This document shows positions 39,336-47,453 of a stretch of 64,000 nucleotides of DNA, piece after piece. The position numbers were made by a program, and so were the translations under genes. The notes below the pieces were generated by a model that was not told the origin of the DNA, made no database searches, and was given only the letters and a program-made list of their open reading frames with translations. Source of the DNA: DATACQ01 sp036555515 (GTDB taxonomy: Bacteria; Desulfobacterota; Binatia; UBA9968); the NCBI GenBank assembly GCA_036555515.1, contig DATBLC010000344.1:30761-94760 (forward strand), written 5' to 3'. Position 1 is the stretch's first letter; each line of letters begins with the position of its first letter.

Positions 39336-40361
39336 ATGATCATCGATTTTCAAGCGCATGTATTTCCACCCGACTATCTTGCCGAAATGAAACGTCTCGA
39401 CGGGGCGGTCATTCTCGAAGAGCCCGATCCTGACAGCGGCATGAGCTACTTTTACGATAAAAAGCTCAAATGCCGGATCAATACGGCGACCTTTCAGGGG
39501 CAAAATATCGAGCGCCGGCTCGAGCACATGGACGAGTTAGGAATTGACGTCCATGTGCTGACCATTCCGGCGCCGGGCGCGGACCGCTACGAGGGGGATG
39601 GCGCGATCAAAATGGCGCGCGTCGCCAACGATGCGATTGCCGCCATTTGTAAAAAATATCCCGAGCGGTTTATTGGCTTTTTCACGCTGCCGACTTGCTC
39701 CATCGAAGCTTCGCTGGATGAGCTGGAGCGGTCGATTAACGATCTGGGGCTCAAGGGTTTCGGGTGTTTTGCCAATCTAAATGGTCAGGCATTGGATCGC
39801 GAAGAGTTGTTTCCGCTCTACGAGCGATTGGCAAAATACAAACTGCCGGTTTACATCCATCCCACCGCCCCGCTCGCCACGGAGGCGGTCGGTATAGACA
39901 TCATGCCGACGCTGATTTTCGGCTGGGCATTCGACTGTACGGTGGCGATGACCCGTTTGGTGTACGGCAGAGTGTTGGAGAGATTTCCGGAAATCAATTT
40001 CGTTGTCGCCGATGTCGGTGGCGTGCTGGCCTTCTTTGCGCAGCGCGCGATCAACATCTACACGGGTCGGACCGACGAAATTCGCCATAGGTACGGCCTG
40101 AACGAAAATCCTCTGGATTCCTTCCGGCGTTTTTACGTGGATAGCGCGGATCACCCGGCTTCGACGCTGCGCTGCGTGAAAGACTTCTTCGGCGTTGACC
40201 GAATGGTGCTGGGGACGAATTATCCCTACGGCCCGGAAGAGGGCCGGCTGCTGGTAAGAAACAGCCTCAAGGCCATCGCCGGCCTCGAACTGAGCGCAGC
40301 TGAGAAAGAAAAAATTCTCGGCGGCAACGCCGCCAGGATTCTCGGAATAGGAGCGATATGA
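39336..40361 (+). CDS. Amidohydrolase family protein (ACMSD-like), second copy
   Basis: 341 residues from MIIDFQAHVFPPDYLAEMKR (Asp-x-Gln-Ala-His carries the first metal ligands). INTATFQGQNIERRLEHMDELGIDVHVLTIPAPG is the usual Amidohydro_2 segment, VYIHPTAPLATEAVG holds the strand-5 His, VVADVGGVLAFFAQR replaces the more usual His-x-Gly-Gly region, and VDSADHPASTLRCVKDFFGVDRMVLGTNYPYGPEEG the C-terminal acidic site, where Asn replaces the common Asp. It shares its family, but little close identity, with the gene before. The stop overlaps the next ATG (ATGA). Confidence 0.85.
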   Translation: MIIDFQAHVFPPDYLAEMKRLDGAVILEEPDPDSGMSYFYDKKLKCRINTATFQGQNIERRLEHMDELGIDVHVLTIPAPGADRYEGDGAIKMARVANDAIAAICKKYPERFIGFFTLPTCSIEASLDELERSINDLGLKGFGCFANLNGQALDREELFPLYERLAKYKLPVYIHPTAPLATEAVGIDIMPTLIFGWAFDCTVAMTRLVYGRVLERFPEINFVVADVGGVLAFFAQRAINIYTGRTDEIRHRYGLNENPLDSFRRFYVDSADHPASTLRCVKDFFGVDRMVLGTNYPYGPEEGRLLVRNSLKAIAGLELSAAEKEKILGGNAARILGIGAI

Positions 40362-41959
40362 AATTTTCAAAAGCAGCGCGCCCGCTGATCATGGGGCAAA
40401 ACGGCGTGGTTTCTTCGGGCCATGCGCTGGCATCGCTGGCGGGCGTAAGAGTTTTGCATGAAGGCGGCAACGCCGTCGATGCGGCCCTCGCCGCGGCATT
40501 TGTCATGTCCGTCGTGAAGCCTGAAGCCAGCGGGCCCGGCGGCGATCTGTTTGCGCTGGTGTACATGAAAAAAACAGGCAAGGTGGAGGCGCTTAATTCC
40601 AGCGGTCCGGCGCCGGCAAAGGCGACGATTGATTATTTCCGCGATCATGGGCTGAAGAGCATTCCGCAGTTTGGGCCGCTCAGCATCGCAGTCCCCGGCG
40701 CTGTCGACGGCTGGCTCGAACTGCATAAGAAATACGCAACGAAAGAATTAGGTCGCCTCATGGTAGACGCCATCGGCATCGCCAGAGCGGGGTTTCCGGT
40801 TTCGCAAGACTTCGCCGAAAGCATCTCAGAGTTCAGCCCGGATTTCCCCTGGGTGGACCGCTGTTACCGCCAGCCGCTGGGCACGCCTAAGCCGGGTAAG
40901 ATCCTCGCGCAAAAGGGGCTGAGCGACGTGCTGGAAAAAATCGCCCGCTACGGGCGGGATGGTCTATACACCGGCGAAGTCGCTGAGAAAATCTGCGCGA
41001 CGATCAAAGCTGAAGGAGGAATCCTCAGCGCAGAGGACTTGCAGGCGCCGGTGGCGCATTGGGGCGATCCTTTGAGCACAACCTATCGCGATACAATGGT
41101 TTACGAACAGCCGCCGGTGTCGCAGGGTTTTATGGTGCTCGAGATGCTCAACATCGCCGAGGCCTGGCCTTTTCACGAGGGCAAGATGAGCCGGGCCGAT
41201 ATGATCCATTATCAGGTTGCGGCGAAGAAACTCGCCTTTGAGGACCGCATCCGTTACCTGGAAGATCCGAAGTTCGGCGATCCGAAAATTCACATGCTGA
41301 TTTCCAAAGAATATGCCGCCAAGCGCCGCCAGCTGGTCGATGAAATCCTCGCGCGGTCGCAAACGGCGGCAGTCAACCAGAGTAGCGATACGACCTATTT
41401 ATGTGCCACCGACCGCGACGGCAACGCGATCTCATTCATTCAAAGCGTTTTCGCGCCCTTCGGCTCACGGGTGATCGCCGGCGACACGGGCGTGATCATG
41501 AACAACCGCCTGTGCAGTTTCGGCTTGGATCCCGCCAAAGCGAACTCGCTCAAGCCGGGCAAACGTCCGGCGCACACGCTCAACACTTACATGGTCCTCA
41601 AGGGCGATGACGTCTTCGCCGTGGGCGGCAGTCCCGGCGCCGATGAACAGCCGCAAACCAATTTTCAGCTTATTCACGCTCTGGTGGACTTGGAGATGGA
41701 TCCTCAGAGCGCCGTGGAGGCGCCGCGCTGGAGCCATCAGCCCGGCACGCCGCCGCGCGACCAGCTCCCCGAGGCGCTGCGCATGGAGGAGGGCTATGAT
41801 CCGGCAACCCTCGACAACTTGCGCAAGAAAGGCCATAAGATTTCGCTCGTCGACCGTTGGTCCTTCGGTAGCGCGAAGGTTATCGTCAGGGACCGTGAGA
41901 ATAGCTGTTGGCTTGGCGGAGCCGATCCGCGCCGCGTGGGCTACGCGCTGGGCTATTAA
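40358..41959 (+). CDS. Gamma-glutamyltransferase family protein (Ntn hydrolase)
   Basis: 533-residue autoprocessing N-terminal nucleophile enzyme. VVSSGHALASLAGVRVLHEGGNAVDAALAAAFVMSVVKPEASGPGGDLF is the large-subunit start. The self-cleavage/nucleophile Thr is in SSDTTYLCATDRDGNAISFIQS, and FGSRVIAGDTGVIMNNRLCSF and VGGSPGADEQPQTNFQLIHALVD complete the small subunit. There is no signal peptide, unlike glutathione-salvaging GGT, so a cytoplasmic hydrolase or acylase role is likely. ATG overlaps the amidohydrolase stop. Confidence 0.9.
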   Translation: MKFSKAARPLIMGQNGVVSSGHALASLAGVRVLHEGGNAVDAALAAAFVMSVVKPEASGPGGDLFALVYMKKTGKVEALNSSGPAPAKATIDYFRDHGLKSIPQFGPLSIAVPGAVDGWLELHKKYATKELGRLMVDAIGIARAGFPVSQDFAESISEFSPDFPWVDRCYRQPLGTPKPGKILAQKGLSDVLEKIARYGRDGLYTGEVAEKICATIKAEGGILSAEDLQAPVAHWGDPLSTTYRDTMVYEQPPVSQGFMVLEMLNIAEAWPFHEGKMSRADMIHYQVAAKKLAFEDRIRYLEDPKFGDPKIHMLISKEYAAKRRQLVDEILARSQTAAVNQSSDTTYLCATDRDGNAISFIQSVFAPFGSRVIAGDTGVIMNNRLCSFGLDPAKANSLKPGKRPAHTLNTYMVLKGDDVFAVGGSPGADEQPQTNFQLIHALVDLEMDPQSAVEAPRWSHQPGTPPRDQLPEALRMEEGYDPATLDNLRKKGHKISLVDRWSFGSAKVIVRDRENSCWLGGADPRRVGYALGY

Positions 41960-41967
41960 CGACGGGT

Positions 41968-42088
41968 CTGCTGTTCAATGTTCAACGTTCAAGGTTCGAT
42001 GTCGCGCCTTCGGCGCGGTTCAAAGTTCCGGGTTCAAAGTTCAAAGTGGGTAGAAACGTTGAACGTGGAACTTTGATCATTGAACCGC
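41968..42088. repeat. Large GTTCAAN-type array upstream of the dehydrogenase gene
   Basis: The left side reads GTTCAAT GTTCAAC GTTCAAG GTTCGAT, four units in perfect 7-nt phase. GCGCCTTCGGCGC forms a small hairpin, then GTTCAAA GTTCCGG GTTCAAA GTTCAAA, and on the right CGTTGAACGTGGAACTTTG and CATTGAACC face back. The clearest example of the family in the window. Confidence 0.85.
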
Positions 42089-42114
42089 GCAGTGCGCATA
42101 TCGACGGAGGCCAA

Positions 42115-42951
42115 TTGGAAAAAATCGGCATGATCGGCACCGGCGCCATGGGCTTGGCGCTGTTGGAGCGCCTTAAGCTAAACGGCGTGTATGTAGTTTG
42201 CTATGACTCTCACGGGCCGTCGTTGGAACAGGCTCGCGCGTTGGGTATGTCTACCGCCGGCTGCTCGGCAGAGGTGGCCAAACAATCGACGCTCATCGAC
42301 GTCGTCGTGCGCACCGATCAGGATATGCTCGATTGTGTGCTTGGACCGGATGGAATCTTGGCGTCGGCGCAGCCCGGGACACTGCTGTTGCTCCACAGTT
42401 CGATCTTGCCGCAGACGGTGCATAGGGTTGAGGACGCGGCGCGCGCCAAAGGCGTCTCTGTCATTGACGCCTGTATGACCGGCGTTCCCGACACCGTGCG
42501 CGCCGGCGAGCTTAGCTTCGTCGTGGGCGGTCCCGATGAACTGGTGGAGCGGGCAACGCCCCATCTTCTCAAGATGAGTAAGGAAGTGTTTCATATGGGA
42601 CCGGTGGGCACCGGCGCCGTCGGCAAATTGATTAAGAATATGCTCGGCGGCGCCGAAACATTGATCGTTCATGAAGCGATTCAAATCGGCCTTGCCGGCG
42701 GGATTCCCTATCCGAAAGCGCTGGAGATGATGCGGCGCATAGGTCATGACAGCGTGCTCAACCGTTGGCAGCGCACCTTCGACGCCTCGGGAAACGATCC
42801 ATTGCCACGGTCGGGCCGAAACGTTTTGAACAAAGACATTCCGCTCGTCGCTGAGTTGGCGCGGCTTTATAAGCTCGACGTTCCCATCACGCAACAGTTG
42901 GGGGCTGCTGCCCAACGAGTCGTCGAAGCCAACGAGAAAAGAAAAAAGTAA
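42115..42951 (+). CDS. NAD(P)-dependent beta-hydroxyacid dehydrogenase-like protein
   Basis: 278 residues from TTG at 42115, chosen because GGAGG lies 5 nt before it and the Rossmann motif begins at once (LEKIGMIGTGAMGLALLERL); the open frame upstream runs through repeat sequence. DACMTGVPDTVRAGELSFVVGG is the substrate region (usually DAPVSGG) and MGPVGTGAVGKLIKNMLGG contains the catalytic Lys. Relatives reduce or oxidise 3-hydroxyisobutyrate, tartronate semialdehyde and similar acids. Same strand as the GGT-like and luciferase-like genes. Confidence 0.88.
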   Translation: MEKIGMIGTGAMGLALLERLKLNGVYVVCYDSHGPSLEQARALGMSTAGCSAEVAKQSTLIDVVVRTDQDMLDCVLGPDGILASAQPGTLLLLHSSILPQTVHRVEDAARAKGVSVIDACMTGVPDTVRAGELSFVVGGPDELVERATPHLLKMSKEVFHMGPVGTGAVGKLIKNMLGGAETLIVHEAIQIGLAGGIPYPKALEMMRRIGHDSVLNRWQRTFDASGNDPLPRSGRNVLNKDIPLVAELARLYKLDVPITQQLGAAAQRVVEANEKRKK

Positions 42952-43074
42952 ACCGGCTGTTGGAAAATCGGGAATTAGAAAAATGGAATATTGGAAAATT
43001 GGATCGTTGGGCCTTCAATTCATCGTTCTATCGCTCCACTCTCCACTCACCGTTAGAGAGGAAATACCGCAGTC

Positions 43075-44127
43075 GTGAAATATAGTCTCTTTACCGAAAT
43101 TCAATGCCCGGAGGGTTCGTCGCCGACGGCGCGTCTCGCAGAGTTCATGGAGCAAGCCGAGCTCGCCGACCGGTTAGGGTTCAGCACTTATTGGGTCGCC
43201 GAGATTCATTGCCAGCCGAAATTTTCGCTGCTCACTGCTCCCTATGTGGTCCTGGGCGCCGTGGCCCAGCGGACGCGTCGCCTCCGTCTCGGCGTCGCCG
43301 TTAATACTTTGCCGGTCCATCATCCCGTGAGTCTGGCGGAACAGGCGGCCATGCTCGATCTGGTGAGCGGGGGACGCATGGATTTCGCCGCCGGCGGCGG
43401 TCATCCGCACAGCCGCGCCTACGAGTGCTTCGGCGCCGATCACCGATCGACCCATGAGATCATGGCGGAAGGACTCGACATCATTCGCAAGGCGTGGACC
43501 GAGGAGAGGCTGGCCTATGACGGCAAGTTCTTTCAAATACCGGAAGTCGTAGTTAATCCCAAGCCGGTGCAACAGCCGCCGCCGCCATTTTACATGGCGA
43601 CGAGCTCCATTGACGGCGTGGAAGTAGCGGCGCGCCTGGGCGTCAATCTTTTTCTGCCCATCCATACGCGGACGCCGGAACAGGTCGTCGAGTATGCTGC
43701 GGCCTATTGGCTCGGGCTCGCGAGCCACAACCATCAGCGCCAGGGCAAGGAGCTTGGCCTGCTGGTGCCGCTGCATCTCGCCAAGACTACGGCCGAGGCG
43801 CGCGCCCGCGCCGAGGCGGGCATTATGAGCTACTTTAAGACAATCTTAGATATGCGCATCGACTATACGGATTGGCTTAATCGGCGCGGTGTGGAATTGC
43901 CGACGCGTTTGCGCACGGCGGCGGGGGCGGTGGTGTCCTACGATGCCGTTTGTGAACGCCACGCCGTGGTGGGAGACTCGGCGTTGGCCGTGCAAGCGCT
44001 GCGGCGGCTTCAGGAAACAACCGAGGCGTCGCATTTTTTGGTCTGGATGAACATCGGCAGCATACCCCACGCGTTGGTCAGAGAGTCTATGGAACAATTC
44101 GCGGCCGAAGTCATGCCAAAGTTATGA
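43075..44127 (+). CDS. Luciferase-like (LLM class) flavin-dependent monooxygenase
   Basis: 350-residue TIM barrel using FMN or F420. MKYSLFTEIQCPEG, ADRLGFSTYWVAEIHCQPKFS (the residue usually His in strand 2), RLRLGVAVNTLPVHHPVSLAEQAAMLDLVSGGRMDFAAGGGH and YDGKFFQIPEVVVNPKPVQQPPPPFYMA are the family marks. It starts at GTG 43075 after AGAGAGG. Its members oxidise small organic substrates such as sulfonates, amines or ketones. In this cluster it may serve the pathway of the amidohydrolases. Confidence 0.9.
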   Translation: MKYSLFTEIQCPEGSSPTARLAEFMEQAELADRLGFSTYWVAEIHCQPKFSLLTAPYVVLGAVAQRTRRLRLGVAVNTLPVHHPVSLAEQAAMLDLVSGGRMDFAAGGGHPHSRAYECFGADHRSTHEIMAEGLDIIRKAWTEERLAYDGKFFQIPEVVVNPKPVQQPPPPFYMATSSIDGVEVAARLGVNLFLPIHTRTPEQVVEYAAAYWLGLASHNHQRQGKELGLLVPLHLAKTTAEARARAEAGIMSYFKTILDMRIDYTDWLNRRGVELPTRLRTAAGAVVSYDAVCERHAVVGDSALAVQALRRLQETTEASHFLVWMNIGSIPHALVRESMEQFAAEVMPKL

Positions 44128-44237
44128 GAGTAGAGATTTAGCCACAAATAGCACATAGAATACTGCGTGCAGCCGGGTCAAAGTAGTTCAAGCCGTCCGA
44201 GCGAAATGGGTTGGTTGAACAGCTTGAACGTATTGAA

Positions 44238-44471
44238 CCCGGATTCCGCGGTTCCGCTCAGTGGGAAGCGCGAGGCGGAACCCTCCGTAGCAAAGTCGAT
44301 GGGTCTCTGCCTTTGAGCAGACATCGATCAGCGGTGCTTGGATGGAACGTTAAAGCTCGTAACAACGAAGTGCGAAAGCGCAAAGTGACTTTTAAATTTT
44401 GCAGTTGGACGCCTTCGCTACTCCAGGGTTCCACCTCGCTTCCGGGATCCAGTTTAACTGCGGAATTCGGG
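44238..44471 (+). mobile_element. Element M, copy 1: ~234-bp MITE-like or structured-RNA repeat
   Basis: Ends CCCGGATTCCGCGGTT and AACTGCGGAATTCGGG are imperfect inverted repeats. Further in, GGGAAGCGCGAGGCGGAACCC faces GGGTTCCACCTCGCTTCCGG. The element is ~80% identical by eye to 63547-63781. It contains several hairpins: GTTCCGC/GCGGAAC (44251-44257, 44275-44281), TCGATG/CATCGA, and TGCGAAAGCGCA. It is flanked on both sides by GTTCAAN-type units (TTGAACGTATTGAACCC and GGGTTGAACGATTTGAACG). Open frames across it are not credible genes. Confidence 0.8.
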
Positions 44472-44518
44472 TTGAACGATTTGAACGTTTGGAACGTACC
44501 CGAAGGGAGCAATATTTT

Positions 44519-44866
44519 ATGGAAGAACTCACTGAAGAGAAATGCGTAGCCTGCCGTGTCGGCGCGCCGTCGGTGACGCCGGAGGAGATGAAATCACTCA
44601 AGCCCCAGGTGCCCGACTGGCAAATTATCACTGAGGATGCCATTCCGAAGCTCGAGCGGATATTCAAGTTTAAGAATTTTAAAGACGCCATCGCCTTCAC
44701 CGACGCCGTTGGCGCCGCGGCGGAAGATGAAGGGCATCATCCTCGTCTCACCACCGAATGGGGCCGGGTCGCCGTCACGTGGTGGACGCACAAGATCCGA
44801 AACCTACACAAAAACGATTTCATCATGGCGGCGAAGACCGACGCGATCTATAAAACCCGTTTTTGA
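44519..44866 (+). CDS. Pterin-4a-carbinolamine dehydratase
   Basis: 115 residues from MEELTEEKCVACRVG, with GGGAGC upstream; the frame continues up to 44399 through element M and the repeats. LTEEKCVACRVGAPSVT and PDWQIITEDAIPKLERIFKFKNFKDAIAFTDAVGAAAEDEGHHPRLTTEWGRVAVTWWTHKI match the PCD fold; the EGHHP motif is the active site. It recycles oxidised pterin cofactor or assists folate-type chemistry. No aromatic amino acid hydroxylase is nearby, so a role with another pterin or Moco-type process is possible. Confidence 0.93.
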   Translation: MEELTEEKCVACRVGAPSVTPEEMKSLKPQVPDWQIITEDAIPKLERIFKFKNFKDAIAFTDAVGAAAEDEGHHPRLTTEWGRVAVTWWTHKIRNLHKNDFIMAAKTDAIYKTRF

Positions 44867-44913
44867 ATCTTGAGATTCGGGTCTGATTTCGTGAAGAGCG
44901 CCTAGGGTTCGCT

Positions 44914-44930
44914 CGCGCGAATTTCGCGCG
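44914..44930. terminator. Perfect 17-nt palindrome between convergent genes, possible bidirectional terminator
   Basis: CGCGCGAATTTCGCGCG lies between the dehydratase (plus) and the UbiD-family gene (minus). There is no long T-run on either side, so termination would be weak. It could instead be a protein-binding palindrome. Confidence 0.4.
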
Positions 44931-44962
44931 GCACGTCGTCCCACATTTGAACTCGCTGGCAT

Positions 44963-46411
44963 TCATGCCAGCTCTTTTTTCCACTTCTCTGCCGTTTTCT
45001 TTTTCAGCTCCGGGCTGAGCGCGTTGACCGGCGGAAAGCGGTCGCGCCAGGCATAGGGCCGGCAGGCGTTAAGAATTGCGCGGCTGTTAACGAAATTGCC
45101 GGCGTTGCGCTGGTCGGGGTGCATGGCCGGGTCGAGGGGCGTGCTCCAGCAGCCGTCGATTATGCTGATGGCGGTTTTAGGATCGCAGCGCGTGGAAATT
45201 GCCCAGATGACGTCTTTCATGTCGGACGGATCGATGTCGTCGTCGACCACGATGACGAACCGGCCATGATAATTGCCGGCGCGCGATCCCAGCGCGGCGA
45301 TGCCGGCTTGCTGCGCGTGGCCGTGATAGCGCTGCTTGAGCGATATGATAATGAACGGGGCGCCGCCGCCGGCGGCCGAGCTGCCGATGGAGCACCAGAC
45401 GCCCTTGATGTCCGGAACATCGGCTTTTTCCAGATAGTTCCAAATGGCCGCGGCGCCAATGGGCACGCCGAAGGTGACGAAGGGCGGTTTTAACGGCGGC
45501 GCCCCGCACAAAATCGGATCGTTACGATAATAGAGCTTCTTGACGCGAATCACCGGCTCCTTGGCTGCGCCATGGGCGTAATATCCCGGCCACTCGCCGA
45601 AGGGGCCTTCCATCTGCTGTTGTTCCGCCGGCGGCGGCACTTCTCCTTCGATGGCAATCTCCGCCGTCGCCGGAATCGGCAAGCCGGTGAGTTCGCCGCG
45701 TATAACGTCGATGGGCGCGCCGCGCAGGCCGCCGCAATAATCGAACTCGGACATGCCGTAAGGCACCGACTGTCCCGCCACCAGGAAGAGCAATGGCTCC
45801 TGGCCGAAGGTGACGACCACGGGACAGCTCAGCCCTTTGTCCCAATATTTCTCGCGCATGATGCGCGCATGATGTCCCGGCGAGACGTAGAGGCCGAGGG
45901 TATTTTTGTCGTGAACCTGGACGCGGTAGATGCCTATGTTCACCCAGCCGCCTTCTTCCGGCTCGCGGGTGACGACGCAGTCAGCGGTGCCGATATAGCG
46001 GCCGCCATCCAACTCGTGCCAGTGCGGCGTCGGAAAGATGGTCATGTCGACATCGTCGCCGCTCTTGACGTTTTCCAGAATCGGACCGCTGGAAACGACC
46101 CGCGGCGGAATCGGCTTGACGCCCTTGAGAAGCGTTTTCCAAAGCGCGATCAGCTCGATGGGTCTCGCACCCGTGGGCATGCCAACGGTCAGTCCAGAGC
46201 GGGCGGGAGTGTTGATCAAATTCGACGCGACCCTAAAGTTCGCCGGATAACCGGGAATTTGATCGAATAGCACCAGCGGTGATGGCTCCTTGAAAGCAAA
46301 CATCTCAGTCAGCGCGCCGATTTCCAGGTTCCAGTCCGCGCCGTGAATTTCCTTTACCTGGCCGATATCGCGCGCGGCGCCAATAAACTCGCGTAAGTCG
46401 TTAAATGGCAT
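44963..46411 (-). CDS. UbiD-family decarboxylase (prenylated-FMN dependent)
   Basis: 482 residues. Reversible decarboxylation of aromatic or unsaturated acids with prenyl-FMN. Marks: MPFNDLREFIGAARDIGQVKEI, GLTVGMPTGARPIELI, DVDMTIFPTPHWHELDGGRYIGTADCVVTREPEEGGWVNIGIYRVQVHDKNTLGLY (cofactor and Mn/K sites), GPFGEWPGYYA (the conserved Glu-x-Arg/Glu region) and IWAISTRCDPKTAISIIDG. The partner flavin prenyltransferase UbiX is not in the window. It is convergent with the dehydratase and first in order before the haem-oxygenase-like and DapA-like genes on the minus strand (reverse direction), with repeats between them. Confidence 0.9.
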   Translation of the reverse strand: MPFNDLREFIGAARDIGQVKEIHGADWNLEIGALTEMFAFKEPSPLVLFDQIPGYPANFRVASNLINTPARSGLTVGMPTGARPIELIALWKTLLKGVKPIPPRVVSSGPILENVKSGDDVDMTIFPTPHWHELDGGRYIGTADCVVTREPEEGGWVNIGIYRVQVHDKNTLGLYVSPGHHARIMREKYWDKGLSCPVVVTFGQEPLLFLVAGQSVPYGMSEFDYCGGLRGAPIDVIRGELTGLPIPATAEIAIEGEVPPPAEQQQMEGPFGEWPGYYAHGAAKEPVIRVKKLYYRNDPILCGAPPLKPPFVTFGVPIGAAAIWNYLEKADVPDIKGVWCSIGSSAAGGGAPFIIISLKQRYHGHAQQAGIAALGSRAGNYHGRFVIVVDDDIDPSDMKDVIWAISTRCDPKTAISIIDGCWSTPLDPAMHPDQRNAGNFVNSRAILNACRPYAWRDRFPPVNALSPELKKKTAEKWKKELA

Positions 46412-46449
46412 GATGCTCCGATTTTTTAACCACAGCGAGCATAAAGACT

Positions 46450-46551
46450 ACGTTCAAAAAGTTCAAACCGTTCAAGTTGTTCAAAACGATCGCCCGGATT
46501 GCCGACGGTTTGACCGATTTGAGCGGCTTGAACGACTTGAACCCGAAGCAA
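46450..46551. repeat. GTTCAAN-type array upstream of the UbiD-family gene
   Basis: AAAAGTTCAAACCGTTCAAG and TTGTTCAAAACG on the left; CGGTTTGACCGATTTGAGCG and GCTTGAACGACTTGAACCC on the right. The two sides pair imperfectly. Period close to nine here, so this copy is degenerate. Confidence 0.65.
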
Positions 46552-46620
46552 CAGTAGACTGTGTTCTTTGTGGCTAATTGTCTCGATTCCGTTTTTTGTG
46601 TCCTCGTAGTCAATGGCTCG

Positions 46621-47427
46621 CTAGTTCTGGAAGTGCCCCAGTTCCTTCGAATGCCTATATATGCCGTCATGGAACATCGCCACGCAGTCGGCGTTGATCA
46701 GACAGCAGTACTCCGGACCCCAGCCAGGCCGGTGCCAGGTATTGCCGTCTTGCAGCAGGCGCTCGAACACTCTGCGCGCCACCTCGCCATGGGCCATCAG
46801 GCCGTCCAAATGCTCGTGCAGATCGGCTTCTTCGTGCACCGCGAAGTAATGCAGATCGGCTTCCCGAATTTTGTATTTATTGAGCAACGCTTCGCGCCAG
46901 CGCTTGGCCCAGTGGCCGAACATTTCCTCATTTAACGAGCGCGCCCACCATTCGATCATGCTGCCTTCGTAAACCAGTCCACGGGCGAATTCGGTCAGCG
47001 CACGGCATTCGGCATACACTTCGCAGTTGATCATCTCATCCAGCGATACGCCAAAGGCCTCTCCCTGCTTGACGAGCACCTGGATATGCCCCGGTATGCT
47101 CGGATTGACCAGCTCGTCGCTGATCTTGCCGACATAGGGTGCGAGCAGGTCGCGGTGGCGCGCGAAGATTCCCTGATGGCGCTGGTAGATGATCAAGTGG
47201 AAATTATTCACTTCTACCGGATAGCTGTACCAGTTGCGCCAGAATAATTTAATAGTCTCGAAAGGGAGCCTGCCGGCTTCGAGATCGCGCATGAACGCGC
47301 CGCCGAAAATCTTCTCATTCCAGCGCGCGTACATGCGGTGCTTGATCTCGTCGGTAAAAGCTTTCGCGTCGGTAGGCGACAGCTTTCTGCCGATTTCGAG
47401 AGTTAACGGTTTGTTGGCGCTAGTCAT
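46621..47427 (-). CDS. Haem-oxygenase-like (TenA/PqqC-type) iron-containing redox protein, copy 2
   Basis: 268 residues from MTSANKPLTLEIG (an ATG at 47445 is equally possible). It is a paralogue of 4417-5211: shared GGAFMRDLEAGRLPFETIKLFWRNW, SDELVNPSIPGHIQVL, EGSMIEWWARSLNEEMFGHWAKRW and HYFAVHEEADLHEHLDGLM. The Glu and His residues in these helices are in place for a di-metal site. It sits between a UbiD-family decarboxylase and a DapA-like lyase, both acting on carboxylic acids, so oxidative decarboxylation or ring cleavage of an acid is an attractive but unproven role. Confidence 0.72.
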   Translation of the reverse strand: MTSANKPLTLEIGRKLSPTDAKAFTDEIKHRMYARWNEKIFGGAFMRDLEAGRLPFETIKLFWRNWYSYPVEVNNFHLIIYQRHQGIFARHRDLLAPYVGKISDELVNPSIPGHIQVLVKQGEAFGVSLDEMINCEVYAECRALTEFARGLVYEGSMIEWWARSLNEEMFGHWAKRWREALLNKYKIREADLHYFAVHEEADLHEHLDGLMAHGEVARRVFERLLQDGNTWHRPGWGPEYCCLINADCVAMFHDGIYRHSKELGHFQN

Positions 47428-47453
47428 AACGGCATTCACAAACATTCAGCCTG

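Noticed and set aside
41968..42088. GTTCAAN arrays as CRISPR repeats
   Set aside because: The unit is 7 nt, units are contiguous without spacers, and no cas gene is present.
44211..44549. Open frames of 84-112 residues across element M (both strands) and the frame at 63488-63757
   Set aside because: They coincide with the repeat copies, have no ribosome site, and their similarity to each other is explained by the element itself.
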